Shown here: positions 1 through 7,738 of the stretch, piece by piece
Layout of the letters: each line of letters opens with the position of its first letter
Numbering within the stretch: the stretch's first letter is position 1
DNA from: an uncultured delta proteobacterium
GTDB taxonomy: Bacteria; Desulfobacterota; Syntrophia; Syntrophales; Smithellaceae
DNA: 38,259 nucleotides
Assembly: GCA_903907985.1 (NCBI GenBank)
Contig: CAIVQG010000044.1
Location: 1 to 38,259, forward strand
Reading direction: 5' to 3'
Position numbers and translations under genes: made by a program
Notes under the pieces: model-generated
Database searches by the model: none
Told to the model about the DNA's origin: nothing
What the model saw: the letters and a program-made list of their open reading frames with translations, nothing else

Positions 1-234
1 AAAGTATCTTCGATAATCATGGCCAATAGCAGAGCAAATCATTGGCTTATAACCCATTTTGGTCAGGGAGTAAGCAATATTGCCTGCCGTTCCTCCAAAT
101 TTTTCCTGTATTCCATTCACTTGGAAACAGACATTTAAAACATGTATTTTTTCGGGCAGGATATGCTCCGAGAAGTGCCCCGGGAAATCCATAATCCTGT
201 CATAGGCCAGTGATCCTGATACAATTATATTCAT
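1..234 (-). CDS. PfkB-family carbohydrate/nucleoside kinase, N-terminal part
   Basis: The gene starts at an ATG at 234 and runs off the left edge, so only 78 residues are visible. The N-terminus MNIIVSGSLAYDRIMDFPG and the segment KFGGTAGNIAYSLTKMGY match the first beta strands and the sugar-binding Gly-rich loop of PfkB/ribokinase-type kinases (adenosine kinase, fructokinase). These cytoplasmic enzymes phosphorylate a sugar or nucleoside with ATP. The ATP-binding half and the catalytic Asp lie outside the window, so the substrate cannot be told. The GTAGN segment and the SGSLAYD start are most like the adenosine kinase/fructokinase-like subgroup. The small gene at 248-607 lies 13 bp upstream on the same strand, which suggests joint transcription. 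Confidence 0.85.
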   Translation of the reverse strand, partial: MNIIVSGSLAYDRIMDFPGHFSEHILPEKIHVLNVCFQVNGIQEKFGGTAGNIAYSLTKMGYKPMICSAIGHDYRRYF

Positions 235-247
235 TAATTCAAGCCTT

Positions 248-607
248 TCAAATTAATTCGAAATCATTATCGGTGAGGCAGCGCAACCAGTCTAGCACAC
301 GGGGTTCTGTCGATGCAAAAGCGCACATTTCTGAATCGTCGAGGATTTTATCATTTTTAACAATGCACACCGGCCAACCGGGGATACCAGGGGAGATGCC
401 GCAGTGATCGTTTATTCGATAGACATAGAATTCCAGATCGGTGCAATTAATCATGTATTTATTGCTGCGGTGCAAGATACGGACATTCTGGTTAAGCCAT
501 CCTTTTCTTTTAAAAACACGGATGAATTGTTGCAATACATCTACCGGTATTGTTTCTGCAGTCTGAGGATAAGGCGCATTTCCTGCGGTTGCATTGCTGC
601 TGTTCAT
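248..607 (-). CDS. small hypothetical protein upstream of the PfkB kinase
   Basis: This is an ORF of about 119 codons from an ATG at 607. A GTG at 625 would add six residues; the ATG is preferred because a weak GAG sits about 8 nt before it. The product looks soluble, with no signal peptide or membrane segment. It has a basic middle part (VFKRKGWLNQNVRILHRSNKY) and a C-terminal half that could pack as mixed alpha/beta (GIPGWPVCIVKNDKILDD, then RVLDWLRCLTDNDFELI). I do not recognise a family. It ends 13 bp before the kinase start on the same strand, so the two are probably co-transcribed. Position and lack of a competing gene support it; with no family hit it remains uncertain. Confidence 0.5.
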   Translation of the reverse strand: MNSSNATAGNAPYPQTAETIPVDVLQQFIRVFKRKGWLNQNVRILHRSNKYMINCTDLEFYVYRINDHCGISPGIPGWPVCIVKNDKILDDSEMCAFASTEPRVLDWLRCLTDNDFELI

Positions 608-863
608 CAGAATCTCGGAAGACACTTGATAAAAATCCCTTTTGTAACAAAAAATTCAGATCGATAACACACTGCTTTTTGATGAGCGGGTCGGAGTATA
701 AGGCAAACGGTTTTGTGTGTCAATTGAAAAGGATATGTATAGAGGGGTGAGATAGCTAAGTATTGAAAATGGCGATAAATGACTTACGCGATGCGTTAAT
801 CAACGCAAACGTCCATTGCAATCGTGTTGAGTGTTCCGGCAAGAAATTGCGACTGCCGTTTTT

Positions 864-2225
864 TCAGTGCTTTAAATTGTACTTTTTCAATTTGTAGCGC
901 AGCATCCGCTCCGACATGCCGAGAATCTCGGCAGCTTTGGTTTGATTACCCGCGGCTTTGCTCATCGCTTCATCAATTAATTGTTTTTCCAGATCTTCCA
1001 GTGAATCGCGCAAAGTGCCGGATATTTTTTTGTCTGCAGATTCAGGAAGAGATGATGATTTGAAGGGTAAATCGTCAGAGGTAATATATTCATTACGCGT
1101 AATTACTACAGCCCGTTCCAGGATATTGATCAGTTCACGAACATTTCCCGGGTAATTGTATTTCAAAAGCAGGTCGCGCGCCTCTGCAGTCAATTCTTTA
1201 ATATTTTTACCGTTTTCTTGAGAGAATTTTTCCAGGAAATGATGAATTAAAATGGGCAAGTCTTCTTTTCTTTCCCTCAACGGTGGTAACATCATAGTTA
1301 CAACTTTTAATCTATAAAAAAGGTCTTCGCGAAAATTACCCTCTTTAACCTGCACTTCCAGGTCACGGTTGGTTGCACTGATGATCCTGACGTCCACATG
1401 GATATTAACATTGCTGCCTAGGCGCTGGATTTCTCTCTCTTGCAGAAAACGTAACAATTTAACCTGCACTGTCGGGTTCAATTCTCCTATTTCATCGAGG
1501 AAAAGTGTGCCACCATCCGCCTCTTCAAATCGACCGATCCGGCGGGAAGTCGCCCCGGTAAAAGAACCTTTCTCATGGCCGAATAATTCACTTTCCAGCA
1601 GATTTTCATGCAAGGCGCCGCAATTCACCACGATAATCGGCTTGGATGCGCGGGGACTCAATTGGTGAATCAGTCTGGCGAGCAGTTCTTTGCCGGTTCC
1701 GCTTTCACCGGAAATCAAAACAGATGCCTGGCTTGCCGCAACCCGGCTGGCCATATTAATCAATTCGGTCATTTGCGGGCTTTTGTAAATAATCTTCTCG
1801 GCAGTAATACCCTTTTTGCCCAATTCTTCTTTTAATAGTTCGTTTTCCCGAATCAGCTTTCTTCTGTCCACCACCCGGTCGAGAATCAGCAATACTTCTT
1901 CCAAGTCCACCGGTTTGGTTATATAATCGATTGCCCCGACCTTAATGGCTTCCACCGCAGTTTCAATAGTGCCAAAAGCAGTAATAATAACAACATCAAT
2001 TTCCGGATTAATGCTTTTTACTTCTTTGAGCACCTGCAAACCATCCATCCCGGGCATTTTGTAATCTAGTAGGATCAGATCAAAATGACCATTTTGGACA
2101 ACTTTAATGGCGGTTTCTCCGTTTTCCGCTTCCGCCAGTGTGTGGCCTTTAGAACGTAAAAAATCCCTTAATAACTCTCTTTGGGATTTTTCATCGTCAA
2201 CAATAAGAATGCTTAATTTGCGCAT
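864..2225 (-). CDS. sigma-54-dependent response regulator (NtrC/ZraR family)
   Basis: The 453-residue protein has three NtrC-type parts. A receiver domain has acidic residues at D10/D11, phospho-acceptor D54 (LLDYKMPGMDG) and K104. An AAA+ sigma-54 activation domain has Walker A GESGTGKE (173-180), the sigma-54 contact loop GSFTGA (220-225) and Walker B LFLDEIG. A Fis-type helix-turn-helix ends the protein (KAAGNQTKAAEILGMSERMLRYKLKK). Phosphorylation by the kinase encoded 20 bp upstream should trigger assembly and ATP-driven opening of sigma-54 promoters. The only strong sigma-54 promoter I found in the window (4300-4315) lies next to this gene pair on the opposite strand, so it is a plausible direct target. 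The gene ends before a region of about 250 bp with no clear gene. Confidence 0.95.
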   Translation of the reverse strand: MRKLSILIVDDEKSQRELLRDFLRSKGHTLAEAENGETAIKVVQNGHFDLILLDYKMPGMDGLQVLKEVKSINPEIDVVIITAFGTIETAVEAIKVGAIDYITKPVDLEEVLLILDRVVDRRKLIRENELLKEELGKKGITAEKIIYKSPQMTELINMASRVAASQASVLISGESGTGKELLARLIHQLSPRASKPIIVVNCGALHENLLESELFGHEKGSFTGATSRRIGRFEEADGGTLFLDEIGELNPTVQVKLLRFLQEREIQRLGSNVNIHVDVRIISATNRDLEVQVKEGNFREDLFYRLKVVTMMLPPLRERKEDLPILIHHFLEKFSQENGKNIKELTAEARDLLLKYNYPGNVRELINILERAVVITRNEYITSDDLPFKSSSLPESADKKISGTLRDSLEDLEKQLIDEAMSKAAGNQTKAAEILGMSERMLRYKLKKYNLKH

Positions 2226-2245
2226 TGATTTTTTATCCCTTATGA

Positions 2246-4030
2246 TTAACTCTTTTCAGCAAGTCTTTCCCGGGGTAAAACAACTTCAAATGTTGTTCCT
2301 TCCCCTTTCCGGCTGATCACCCGGATTTCTCCGCCGTGTCCACGGATAATCTCACTGGCCAAAGGTATTCCCAGGCCTACTCCTTTTTCTTTAGTTGTAT
2401 ATTCGGGGCTGAAAATCTTTTCGATTTCTTCCGCAGTCATGCCGCAACCGGTATCGGAAATGCTCACAACGATGTAATTTTTCCCTTGTTTATCTGCCGT
2501 GATGGTAATTTTGCCATCCGCGGGCATGGATTCCAGGGCATTTTTAATCAAATTAAGAAAAGATTGTTGAAGTTTGTTGACATCCATAGGAATTATGGAC
2601 TTTTCCAGCCGCCATTGAGTTTCAATAGTTATGCCGCGTGTCGATGCTTCTTCGCGGACAAGGCTCACAATCTTTTGTAAAACTTCGATGACCGAAAAAT
2701 CGCTGAGCTGCAGCCGACGACTTTTGGAAAAGGAAAGAAATTCCTCTATGATTCCATTCAAACGCTTGATTTCATCGCGGATGACACCAGAAAGGTTCCG
2801 GAATTCATCAGCTTTGCTCTGGTCGGCAGGTACAAAATCCATTTTTAATCTTTGTGTAGCCATGCTGATGGCATTGAGCGGATTCCGAATTTCATGTGCC
2901 ACGCCGGCGGCAAGTTGTCCCAGTGATGAAAGCCTTTCGGCCTTTTCCAACCGCCGTTCCATTTCAATGATACCGGACAGATGCTTGTTTTGATCGTGAT
3001 ACAAAAGCCACATGGATAATATCGCGATGATAACTACAAAGATCATAAAGACAAAGATGTTCTGACGGTTTTCCGCAATAATCTTATCCATCGAGCCGCG
3101 ATCGAGGCCGATTTTCACAATTCCAACAATTTTTTTATCGATATACAAGGGTGCGGCCATATCCAGAATTTTGCTGTCGCCGTAATTCACTTTTCTGCTG
3201 ATAATTCTAGCTTTCCCCGACAGAATTTCCCGGCTGTTAAAATCATTACTGCTTAACCCACTCTTAAACTGGCCGATGCCGCTGAGCAGTTTGTTCTGAT
3301 CATCGATTATCTGGAGATAAGCTATACCGTGGCCTTCGCCGATTTTCTTTATCCCTCTTTCTACGGCAACCTTTAAACTCCAATAAATCAAACCCGGCTT
3401 ATCCAGATTGATGACGACGGTACCACTGCCATCCTTGCGCCGCAGGGCAACAAAACCAATCCCCTGCTTGGCACGTATTTTTTCTATTAGATCAATTGTT
3501 GGCAACTTGCGGCCGTCTTTTTGAAGTTCATTCCTGTCGAGCATATTCGTTTGTAAATGTCCGCTTTGATAAACAGCTTGTCCCTGGCGATTAAGAACGG
3601 CCAGATACCAGAACTTATTTTCAGCCGCCAGTTTCTGGAGATAATTATTATTTATCTTTCCTTTTTTCCATTCCTTATCTATTTCGCGGCCAAACTCGGT
3701 AAGTGCTTCAATAACCCATCTTTTAGAGTAAGTTGCTTCCTCCTGACTGGCTGTCTTTATGTTTGAGCCTTTGTTATCGGTCACGGCAATTATACTTTTT
3801 AGATTTTCTTCGGTTAAGCGTTGTAATACGCTAATCGTACTCAAGGCCTGATCTTCCATAAAACCGACAAGATTAGAGTCACTTCTTCTCAGATCGAGAA
3901 TCCCCATAACAAGGATTAAGACAACCAATACTGCAGAAACAATGGCAACGGCCCAAGGTTGTAAAAAAGTGCCGTTATATTTGGAGTTTTTCCGGTCAAT
4001 GCCCACTTCTTTTTTTCTGAAAGAAAACAT
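2246..4030 (-). CDS. membrane sensor histidine kinase partner of the sigma-54 regulator
   Basis: I chose the ATG at 4030 because GAGGG sits 7 nt upstream. A longer frame opens at 4135 but has no ribosome site. The 594-residue protein has a membrane segment near residues 26-45, an extracytoplasmic sensor region of about 280 residues (Cache/PAS-like, unassigned), and a second membrane segment near 325-344. A HisKA domain follows with H379 in VAHEIRNPLN, then an HATPase domain with N-box NLIKNALESM, G1 DTGCGM and G2 GVGLGIPLA. It should autophosphorylate in response to a periplasmic or membrane signal and pass phosphate to the regulator 20 bp downstream. The layout resembles ZraS/HydH-type kinases, but the ligand cannot be read from sequence. 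Confidence 0.93.
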   Translation of the reverse strand: MFSFRKKEVGIDRKNSKYNGTFLQPWAVAIVSAVLVVLILVMGILDLRRSDSNLVGFMEDQALSTISVLQRLTEENLKSIIAVTDNKGSNIKTASQEEATYSKRWVIEALTEFGREIDKEWKKGKINNNYLQKLAAENKFWYLAVLNRQGQAVYQSGHLQTNMLDRNELQKDGRKLPTIDLIEKIRAKQGIGFVALRRKDGSGTVVINLDKPGLIYWSLKVAVERGIKKIGEGHGIAYLQIIDDQNKLLSGIGQFKSGLSSNDFNSREILSGKARIISRKVNYGDSKILDMAAPLYIDKKIVGIVKIGLDRGSMDKIIAENRQNIFVFMIFVVIIAILSMWLLYHDQNKHLSGIIEMERRLEKAERLSSLGQLAAGVAHEIRNPLNAISMATQRLKMDFVPADQSKADEFRNLSGVIRDEIKRLNGIIEEFLSFSKSRRLQLSDFSVIEVLQKIVSLVREEASTRGITIETQWRLEKSIIPMDVNKLQQSFLNLIKNALESMPADGKITITADKQGKNYIVVSISDTGCGMTAEEIEKIFSPEYTTKEKGVGLGIPLASEIIRGHGGEIRVISRKGEGTTFEVVLPRERLAEKS

Positions 4031-4109
4031 TAATGCCCTCAAGAAACTGATTTTGCAGAGTATCTTAAGCGATTTCGAGTAAAAGTCAACGGTTATTGCG
4101 CAAGAAGAT

Positions 4110-4137
4110 CGACATTTTTGTCGAATGTCTGACAAAA
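4110..4137. promoter_or_regulatory. cluster of overlapping palindromes, candidate activator binding site
   Basis: Three inverted repeats overlap here: CGACA-TTTT-TGTCG (4110-4123), GACATT-N7-AATGTC (4111-4129) and TTTTGTC-N8-GACAAAA (4116-4137). A related TCGAC-N13-GTCGA pair lies at 4225-4247. The cluster is about 80-105 bp upstream of the kinase start and about 190-215 bp upstream of the predicted start of the sigma-54 transcript. That is a usual distance for an NtrC-type enhancer. It may serve both autoregulation and the divergent promoter. Binding by the neighbouring regulator is inferred. Confidence 0.45.
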
Positions 4138-4299
4138 TGCCGTAATCTGTATATTATTGCTTTTACTGATATTTTTTAATTAGACGAAATTGATTCCGAC
4201 ATTTATTGCCGCAAAATGAGTGCGTCGACAAGTGCAGATAACGTCGATTATTAATTATTTGTTATTAAACACAAGCACTTAGGCTGTGATGCATAAATA

Positions 4300-4315
4300 T
4301 GGCACAGTAACTGCT
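4300..4315 (+). promoter_or_regulatory. sigma-54 (-24/-12) promoter
   Basis: The sequence TGGCACAGTAACTGCT matches the sigma-54 consensus TGGCACG-N4-TTGCW. GG lies at 4301-4302 and GC at 4313-4314, which is the required spacing. With C4314 as -12, transcription would start near G4326. No ORF follows; an intrinsic terminator comes at 4418-4451. The promoter points away from the sigma-54 two-component pair and lies about 270 bp from the kinase start. Confidence 0.75.
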
Positions 4316-4325
4316 TAACATAATA

Positions 4326-4450
4326 GCAAATGTTAATTATTGTCGACTAAGCATAACGGGCATGATTGGCCGACAGCAAAATAACCAGGAAGGCAAAAGG
4401 CCTTCGCTCTTCAGACTAAGGGGTGCACTAACCAGGCACCCCTTTTCCTT
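4326..4450 (+). ncRNA. candidate sigma-54-dependent small RNA (about 125 nt)
   Basis: The segment between the -24/-12 promoter at 4300-4315 and the terminator at 4418-4451 has no ORF of useful size on the plus strand. It can fold into a 5' TGTCG/CGACA stem (about 4341-4375), a hairpin GAAGGC-AAAAG-GCCTTC (4389-4405) and the terminator hairpin. The 7-mer AACCAGG occurs twice, once in the single-stranded region before the second hairpin (near 4383) and once in the terminator loop (near 4430). Such a repeat could be a base-pairing seed. Sigma-54-driven sRNAs such as enterobacterial GlmY give precedent for the arrangement. I do not recognise a known RNA family. Confidence 0.5.
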
Positions 4451-4451
4451 T
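4418..4451 (+). terminator. intrinsic terminator
   Basis: A perfect 9-bp stem, AAGGGGTGC (4418-4426) with GCACCCCTT (4436-4444), closes a 9-nt loop. A pyrimidine-rich TTCCTTTTT tail follows. It fits the 3' end of the candidate small RNA starting at 4326. No protein gene on the plus strand ends nearby. Confidence 0.75.
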
Positions 4452-4454
4452 TTC

Positions 4455-4600
4455 AATAACTTCGAAAAATACCCAGAAGGGCACGCAAGTCCATATACTT
4501 CGTTGCGCTGCATTATTCGGCGTTGCGGCGTGCACTAAAAGTACGCCTCTCTCCTCATAACTTACGTGCCTTGTCTCTGGAGCGTTTTGTCGAAGTTATT
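4455..4600. repeat. 146-bp palindromic element downstream of rarA
   Basis: The ends are inverted copies. AATAACTTCGA at 4455-4465 is mirrored by TCGAAGTTATT ending at 4600. Similarity continues inward imperfectly, with GGGCACGCAAGT on the left against ACTTACGTGCC on the right. The GC-rich centre carries direct and inverted GCGTTGCG/GTACGCC motifs. There is no ORF. The size and end palindromes suggest a REP/MITE-like non-autonomous element. It fills the space between the intrinsic terminator and the rarA stop codon at 4619. Confidence 0.65.
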
Positions 4601-4618
4601 TTCTTCTTGGAAAGCAAT

Positions 4619-5971
4619 TTACTTGCCATCTTTAGCGGTAATCTTCTTCTGCTGCCAGATATCCATTCTTTCTTTAATCGTTATCTCATGACCGATTGCT
4701 TTCGGGTGATAAAATTTTTGTCCTTGCAACTTGTCCGGCAGATATTCCTGAGGAACGTAGGCATCACTATAATCATGGGCATATTTATAATCCTTGCCGT
4801 AATCAAGCTCCTTCATTAAATTTGTAGGAGCGTTGCGAATATGCAACGGCACTGGTAAATATCCTGTTTTATTAATTATTTCTTTAGCCCGGTCATATCC
4901 GGTATAAAGTGAATTGCTTTTATGTGCCGTGGCCAGATAGGTAGCGGCTTGAGCCAGCGCCAGTTCGCCTTCCGGCAGACCGATAAAATGGAAAGCCTGC
5001 TGGGCCGCAACGGCAATTGTCAGGGCCTGAGGGTCGGCATTACCAATATCTTCGGAAGCAAAGCGGATCATCCGGCGGGCAATATAAAGAGGATCTTCTC
5101 CGGCCATAAGCATCCGGCCCAGCCAATACAGCGCGGCATCCGGATCGCTGCCGCGCAGACTCTTGTGAAAAGCAGAAATTAAATTGTAGTGTTCCTCGCC
5201 ATCCTTGTCATAAAGAAGCGCTTTTTTCAGCAACGCCTCCTCGGCGAACTTTTTGGTAATTTTTCTTTTTTCGGCCGGCAGATTTTGCACTATAGCGGTA
5301 ATTGCTTCCAGATTATTTAAGACACTTCGCGCATCGCCGTCGGCTAAGCCTACAATGTAACGAATGACATCGGCATCAACCTTGATCGAAAGTTTTCCCA
5401 AACCTTTGTGTTCATCCTCCAGGGCATGTTTTACAATAGTTATTAAATCTTCCTCCGAAAACGGTTTTAAAAGTAAAACTCTTGTCCGTGATAAAAGAGG
5501 TGCGATCACTTCAAAAGAAGGATTTTCGGTGGTGGCGCCGATCAACGTAATCAAACCGCTTTCGACATGCGGCAAAAAAGCATCCTGCTGCGCTTTATTA
5601 AAACGGTGAATTTCATCGACAAAGAGAATGGTCTTTTTCTTTTTGCTTTCCCATAATTCCCGTGCATCTTCTATAACGGCCCGTATCTCTTTCACGCCGG
5701 AAAGCACTGCGGAAAAACTTGTAAAATGTGATTTGGTTTCATTGGCTAAAATACGGGCCAGAGTTGTTTTTCCGGAACCGGGCGGTCCCCAGAAAATCAT
5801 GGAAAATAATTTGTCTTCTTCGATGGAACGACGTAGCAGACTGCCTTCGGCTAAAAGATGAGACTGGCCGACATATTCTGTAATTGTTTTGGGCCGCATT
5901 CTTTCCGCCAGCGGCGCCGATGCTGCTACATCACTTTCGGTTCCCAGGCTGAATAAATCCAGTGTCTTCAT
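4619..5971 (-). CDS. rarA: replication-associated recombination protein A (AAA+ ATPase)
   Basis: The 450-residue protein matches RarA/MgsA, the bacterial relative of eukaryotic WRNIP1. It has Walker A WGPPGSGKTT (61-70), Walker B ILFVDEIHRF (115-123), sensor motif LIGATTENPSFEV (about 143-155), and an arginine-finger region SRTRVLLLKPF. The C-terminal half has the RarA signature DPDAALYWLGRMLMAGEDPLYIARR and RFASEDIGNADP. RarA is a tetrameric ATPase at stalled replication forks that links clamp-loader-like activity to recombination. The start ATG overlaps the stop of the small gene upstream by 4 bp, so the two are translationally coupled. Length is typical of the family. Confidence 0.96.
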   Translation of the reverse strand: MKTLDLFSLGTESDVAASAPLAERMRPKTITEYVGQSHLLAEGSLLRRSIEEDKLFSMIFWGPPGSGKTTLARILANETKSHFTSFSAVLSGVKEIRAVIEDARELWESKKKKTILFVDEIHRFNKAQQDAFLPHVESGLITLIGATTENPSFEVIAPLLSRTRVLLLKPFSEEDLITIVKHALEDEHKGLGKLSIKVDADVIRYIVGLADGDARSVLNNLEAITAIVQNLPAEKRKITKKFAEEALLKKALLYDKDGEEHYNLISAFHKSLRGSDPDAALYWLGRMLMAGEDPLYIARRMIRFASEDIGNADPQALTIAVAAQQAFHFIGLPEGELALAQAATYLATAHKSNSLYTGYDRAKEIINKTGYLPVPLHIRNAPTNLMKELDYGKDYKYAHDYSDAYVPQEYLPDKLQGQKFYHPKAIGHEITIKERMDIWQQKKITAKDGK

Positions 5972-6201
5972 TTTTTTGCTTTCGCTGATTCAATCAGTTC
6001 AATAATGCTTAAAAACTTATCCTTCGGTTGAAAATTAATAAACTTCTGCCATAATTCCGGTGTCAGTTCTTTTTGCAGGAAAGTCTCTATATCAAATACT
6101 GGAGACCAGCAACGCACAATTCGCGAACAGGGCAAATCAATGGACTCCTGTAAGCAATAGGATAAGGTTACTTCGTGTCCCAGACGGGGACAACGCATCA
6201 T
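5968..6201 (-). CDS. small Cys-containing protein coupled to rarA
   Basis: The best start is the ATG at 6201, with AGGA 6 nt upstream; a second ATG follows immediately, and a longer frame from 6249 has no such site. The 77-residue product begins MMRCPRLGHEVTLSYCLQES and continues LPCSRIVRCW. Its four cysteines in a CPRLG-x10-C...PCSRI..C pattern look like a small metal- or redox-binding fold. The C-terminal half is a charged helix. The stop overlaps the rarA start (ATGA), so it is in the same operon. Similar short Cys proteins occur in other Deltaproteobacteria from memory, but their function is unknown to me. Confidence 0.75.
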   Translation of the reverse strand: MMRCPRLGHEVTLSYCLQESIDLPCSRIVRCWSPVFDIETFLQKELTPELWQKFINFQPKDKFLSIIELIESAKAKK

Positions 6202-6233
6202 TTTTTGTCCTAATTCGCGATTCATTCTTGCAG

Positions 6234-6261
6234 CTTGACGAAAAAACAAACAACCGTCAAG
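6234..6261. repeat. perfect 7-bp inverted repeat upstream of the small Cys gene
   Basis: CTTGACG (6234-6240) and CGTCAAG (6255-6261) are exact inverted copies 14 bp apart. They lie 33 bp upstream of the start at 6201. On the minus strand the repeat includes TTGACG, which could be a -35 box, but the matching -10 is poor. An operator or a chance palindrome are both possible. Confidence 0.3.
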
Positions 6262-6313
6262 AGTTTTATTAAGGGAATATCCCGGCCACCTTTGAGATCG
6301 TGCCTTAATGTTT

Positions 6314-7504
6314 TTATGAAACTGCCAGCAGTAATCCTTTGAGATATCTTCCTTCAGGATGTCCCGGCAGGATAGGATGATCCGGCCCGGCCTCTAAGCG
6401 GGCCAGCACCCGCAGATCGACCACGGCATCCCGCGCCGCACCAAGGATAATCTTACAGAAGAGATCTTCTTCCATAAAATTGGAGCAGGAAAATGTCGCC
6501 AATACGCCTCCCGGAACAAGCCTTTTCATTGCCTGTAAGTTTATTTCTTTATAGCCGCGGGAAGCGCTGTTCACATCTCTTTTGGTTTTGGCAAAGGCCG
6601 GAGGATCAAGAATGATCAGATCAAAATTCTCCTGAACGTTGCGCAAATAATTGAAGACATCTGTTTCTACTACCGGATGCACCTCACTGGAATAGCCATT
6701 GCGCTGTATGTTTTCCCGGGCCGCTCCACAGGCATTCTTGGATATGTCCAGTGAAACAACACGTTTGGCCCCGCCGGCGGCGCAATAAGCAGAAAAAGCT
6801 CCGGTGTAGGAAAAACAATTCAACACATGGGCATTGCAACTCAGTGCCCCTATCTTTTCCCTGTTGATGCGCTGATCGAGGAAGAAACCGGTTTTTTGTC
6901 CGCCAATAAAGTCAACTGTAAATTTAAGTCCGTTTTCCTTTATTTCCACCATGCCGGATTTGTCAGTCCCGAGCAGGAAACAGGTATTATTTTCCAGCCC
7001 TTCCAGTATACGCGACCGTCCCTGGCTTTGTTCATAAATCACAGCCGGTTTTAATTGGGAAATCAGGGCATCTAAAATGCTTTGTTTCTGTTTTTCCATT
7101 CCGGCAGTCGTAATGGAAATCACCAGCGCGGAGTCATAGACATCAACAATCAATCCGGGAAAGCCGTCGCCTTCGGCATTAATCAGACGATAAGCGTTTG
7201 TCTGGGGGTTTATTATCTTTTGCCGCAGCAGAAAGGCAGTCTGGAGACGTCTATGCCAGAAATCCGGAGAAATAATTGTATCGCAGTTTCTGGTTAAAAC
7301 GCGAAAAGTTATACCTGTGCGGGGATTGAAGAAACCTAAGGCCAGCGGCTTACCTGTGAAGTCTCTGGCCAGAACAATATCGCCTGCGCCGGGTGCTCCT
7401 TTAGCTGCCGCAATTGCCCCGGAAAATACCCACGGATGTCCGCGCAACAGGGACGCTTCCCGCCCTTTTTTCAATGTTATTTCCGGATAATTTAAAGCTG
7501 CCAT
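6314..7504 (-). CDS. rlmI: 23S rRNA m5C methyltransferase, RlmI family
   Basis: The protein has an N-terminal PUA RNA-binding domain (ITLKKGREASLLRGHPWVFSGAI) and the RlmI middle domain. A class I SAM methyltransferase domain follows, with motif I LNCFSYTGAFSAYCAAGG, the acidic SLDIS strand, DPPAFAK, and the late FSCSN segment. E. coli RlmI methylates C1962 of 23S rRNA; this family member should do a similar reaction on the ribosome. The ATG at 7504 gives 396 residues and places the KGRE motif close to the N-terminus, as in E. coli. A TTG at 7540 would add twelve residues and reach a repeat element, so I prefer the ATG. It lies about 110 bp upstream of the small Cys gene and rarA on the same strand. 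Confidence 0.88.
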   Translation of the reverse strand: MAALNYPEITLKKGREASLLRGHPWVFSGAIAAAKGAPGAGDIVLARDFTGKPLALGFFNPRTGITFRVLTRNCDTIISPDFWHRRLQTAFLLRQKIINPQTNAYRLINAEGDGFPGLIVDVYDSALVISITTAGMEKQKQSILDALISQLKPAVIYEQSQGRSRILEGLENNTCFLLGTDKSGMVEIKENGLKFTVDFIGGQKTGFFLDQRINREKIGALSCNAHVLNCFSYTGAFSAYCAAGGAKRVVSLDISKNACGAARENIQRNGYSSEVHPVVETDVFNYLRNVQENFDLIILDPPAFAKTKRDVNSASRGYKEINLQAMKRLVPGGVLATFSCSNFMEEDLFCKIILGAARDAVVDLRVLARLEAGPDHPILPGHPEGRYLKGLLLAVS

Positions 7505-7543
7505 AGGGCTTTTTCTATCTGTTATCGTTTGAATTTGCAAGTT

Positions 7544-7672
7544 ATTCCCATTCCAATTCAGGCGCCACCTGTTTTGGCCAAGCCTGCCCCGGCGAAGGCC
7601 GAGGTCGTCTACCTCAACCTATGTATAATAAAATACGTCGCTACGGCATCGTCATTGAATTGGAAATGGAAT
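7544..7672. repeat. dispersed palindromic element, copy A (129 bp)
   Basis: The left arm ATTCCCATTCCAATTCA (7544-7560) is mirrored by TGAATTGGAAATGGAAT (7656-7672) with two mismatches. The interior is GC-rich, with a gcctgccccggcgaaggc-like hairpin and a downstream ctcaac. A second copy with the same arms and a closely similar interior sits at 36916-37063. No ORF is present. It lies in the divergent space between rlmI and the guanylyltransferase gene. The right arm contains TTGGAA, which with TATATG at 7683-7688 (17-bp spacing) could form a weak outward promoter toward that gene. Confidence 0.75.
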
Positions 7673-7738
7673 TACATCGCACTATATGCTAAACACGATA
7701 ACATTAAATTAGTTACCATCAAACTTGAGGAGCGTCGT

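Noticed and set aside
4031-4135. 35-codon N-terminal extension of the histidine kinase
   Set aside because: The GAGGG ribosome site supports the ATG at 4030, and the extension covers a likely regulatory palindrome.
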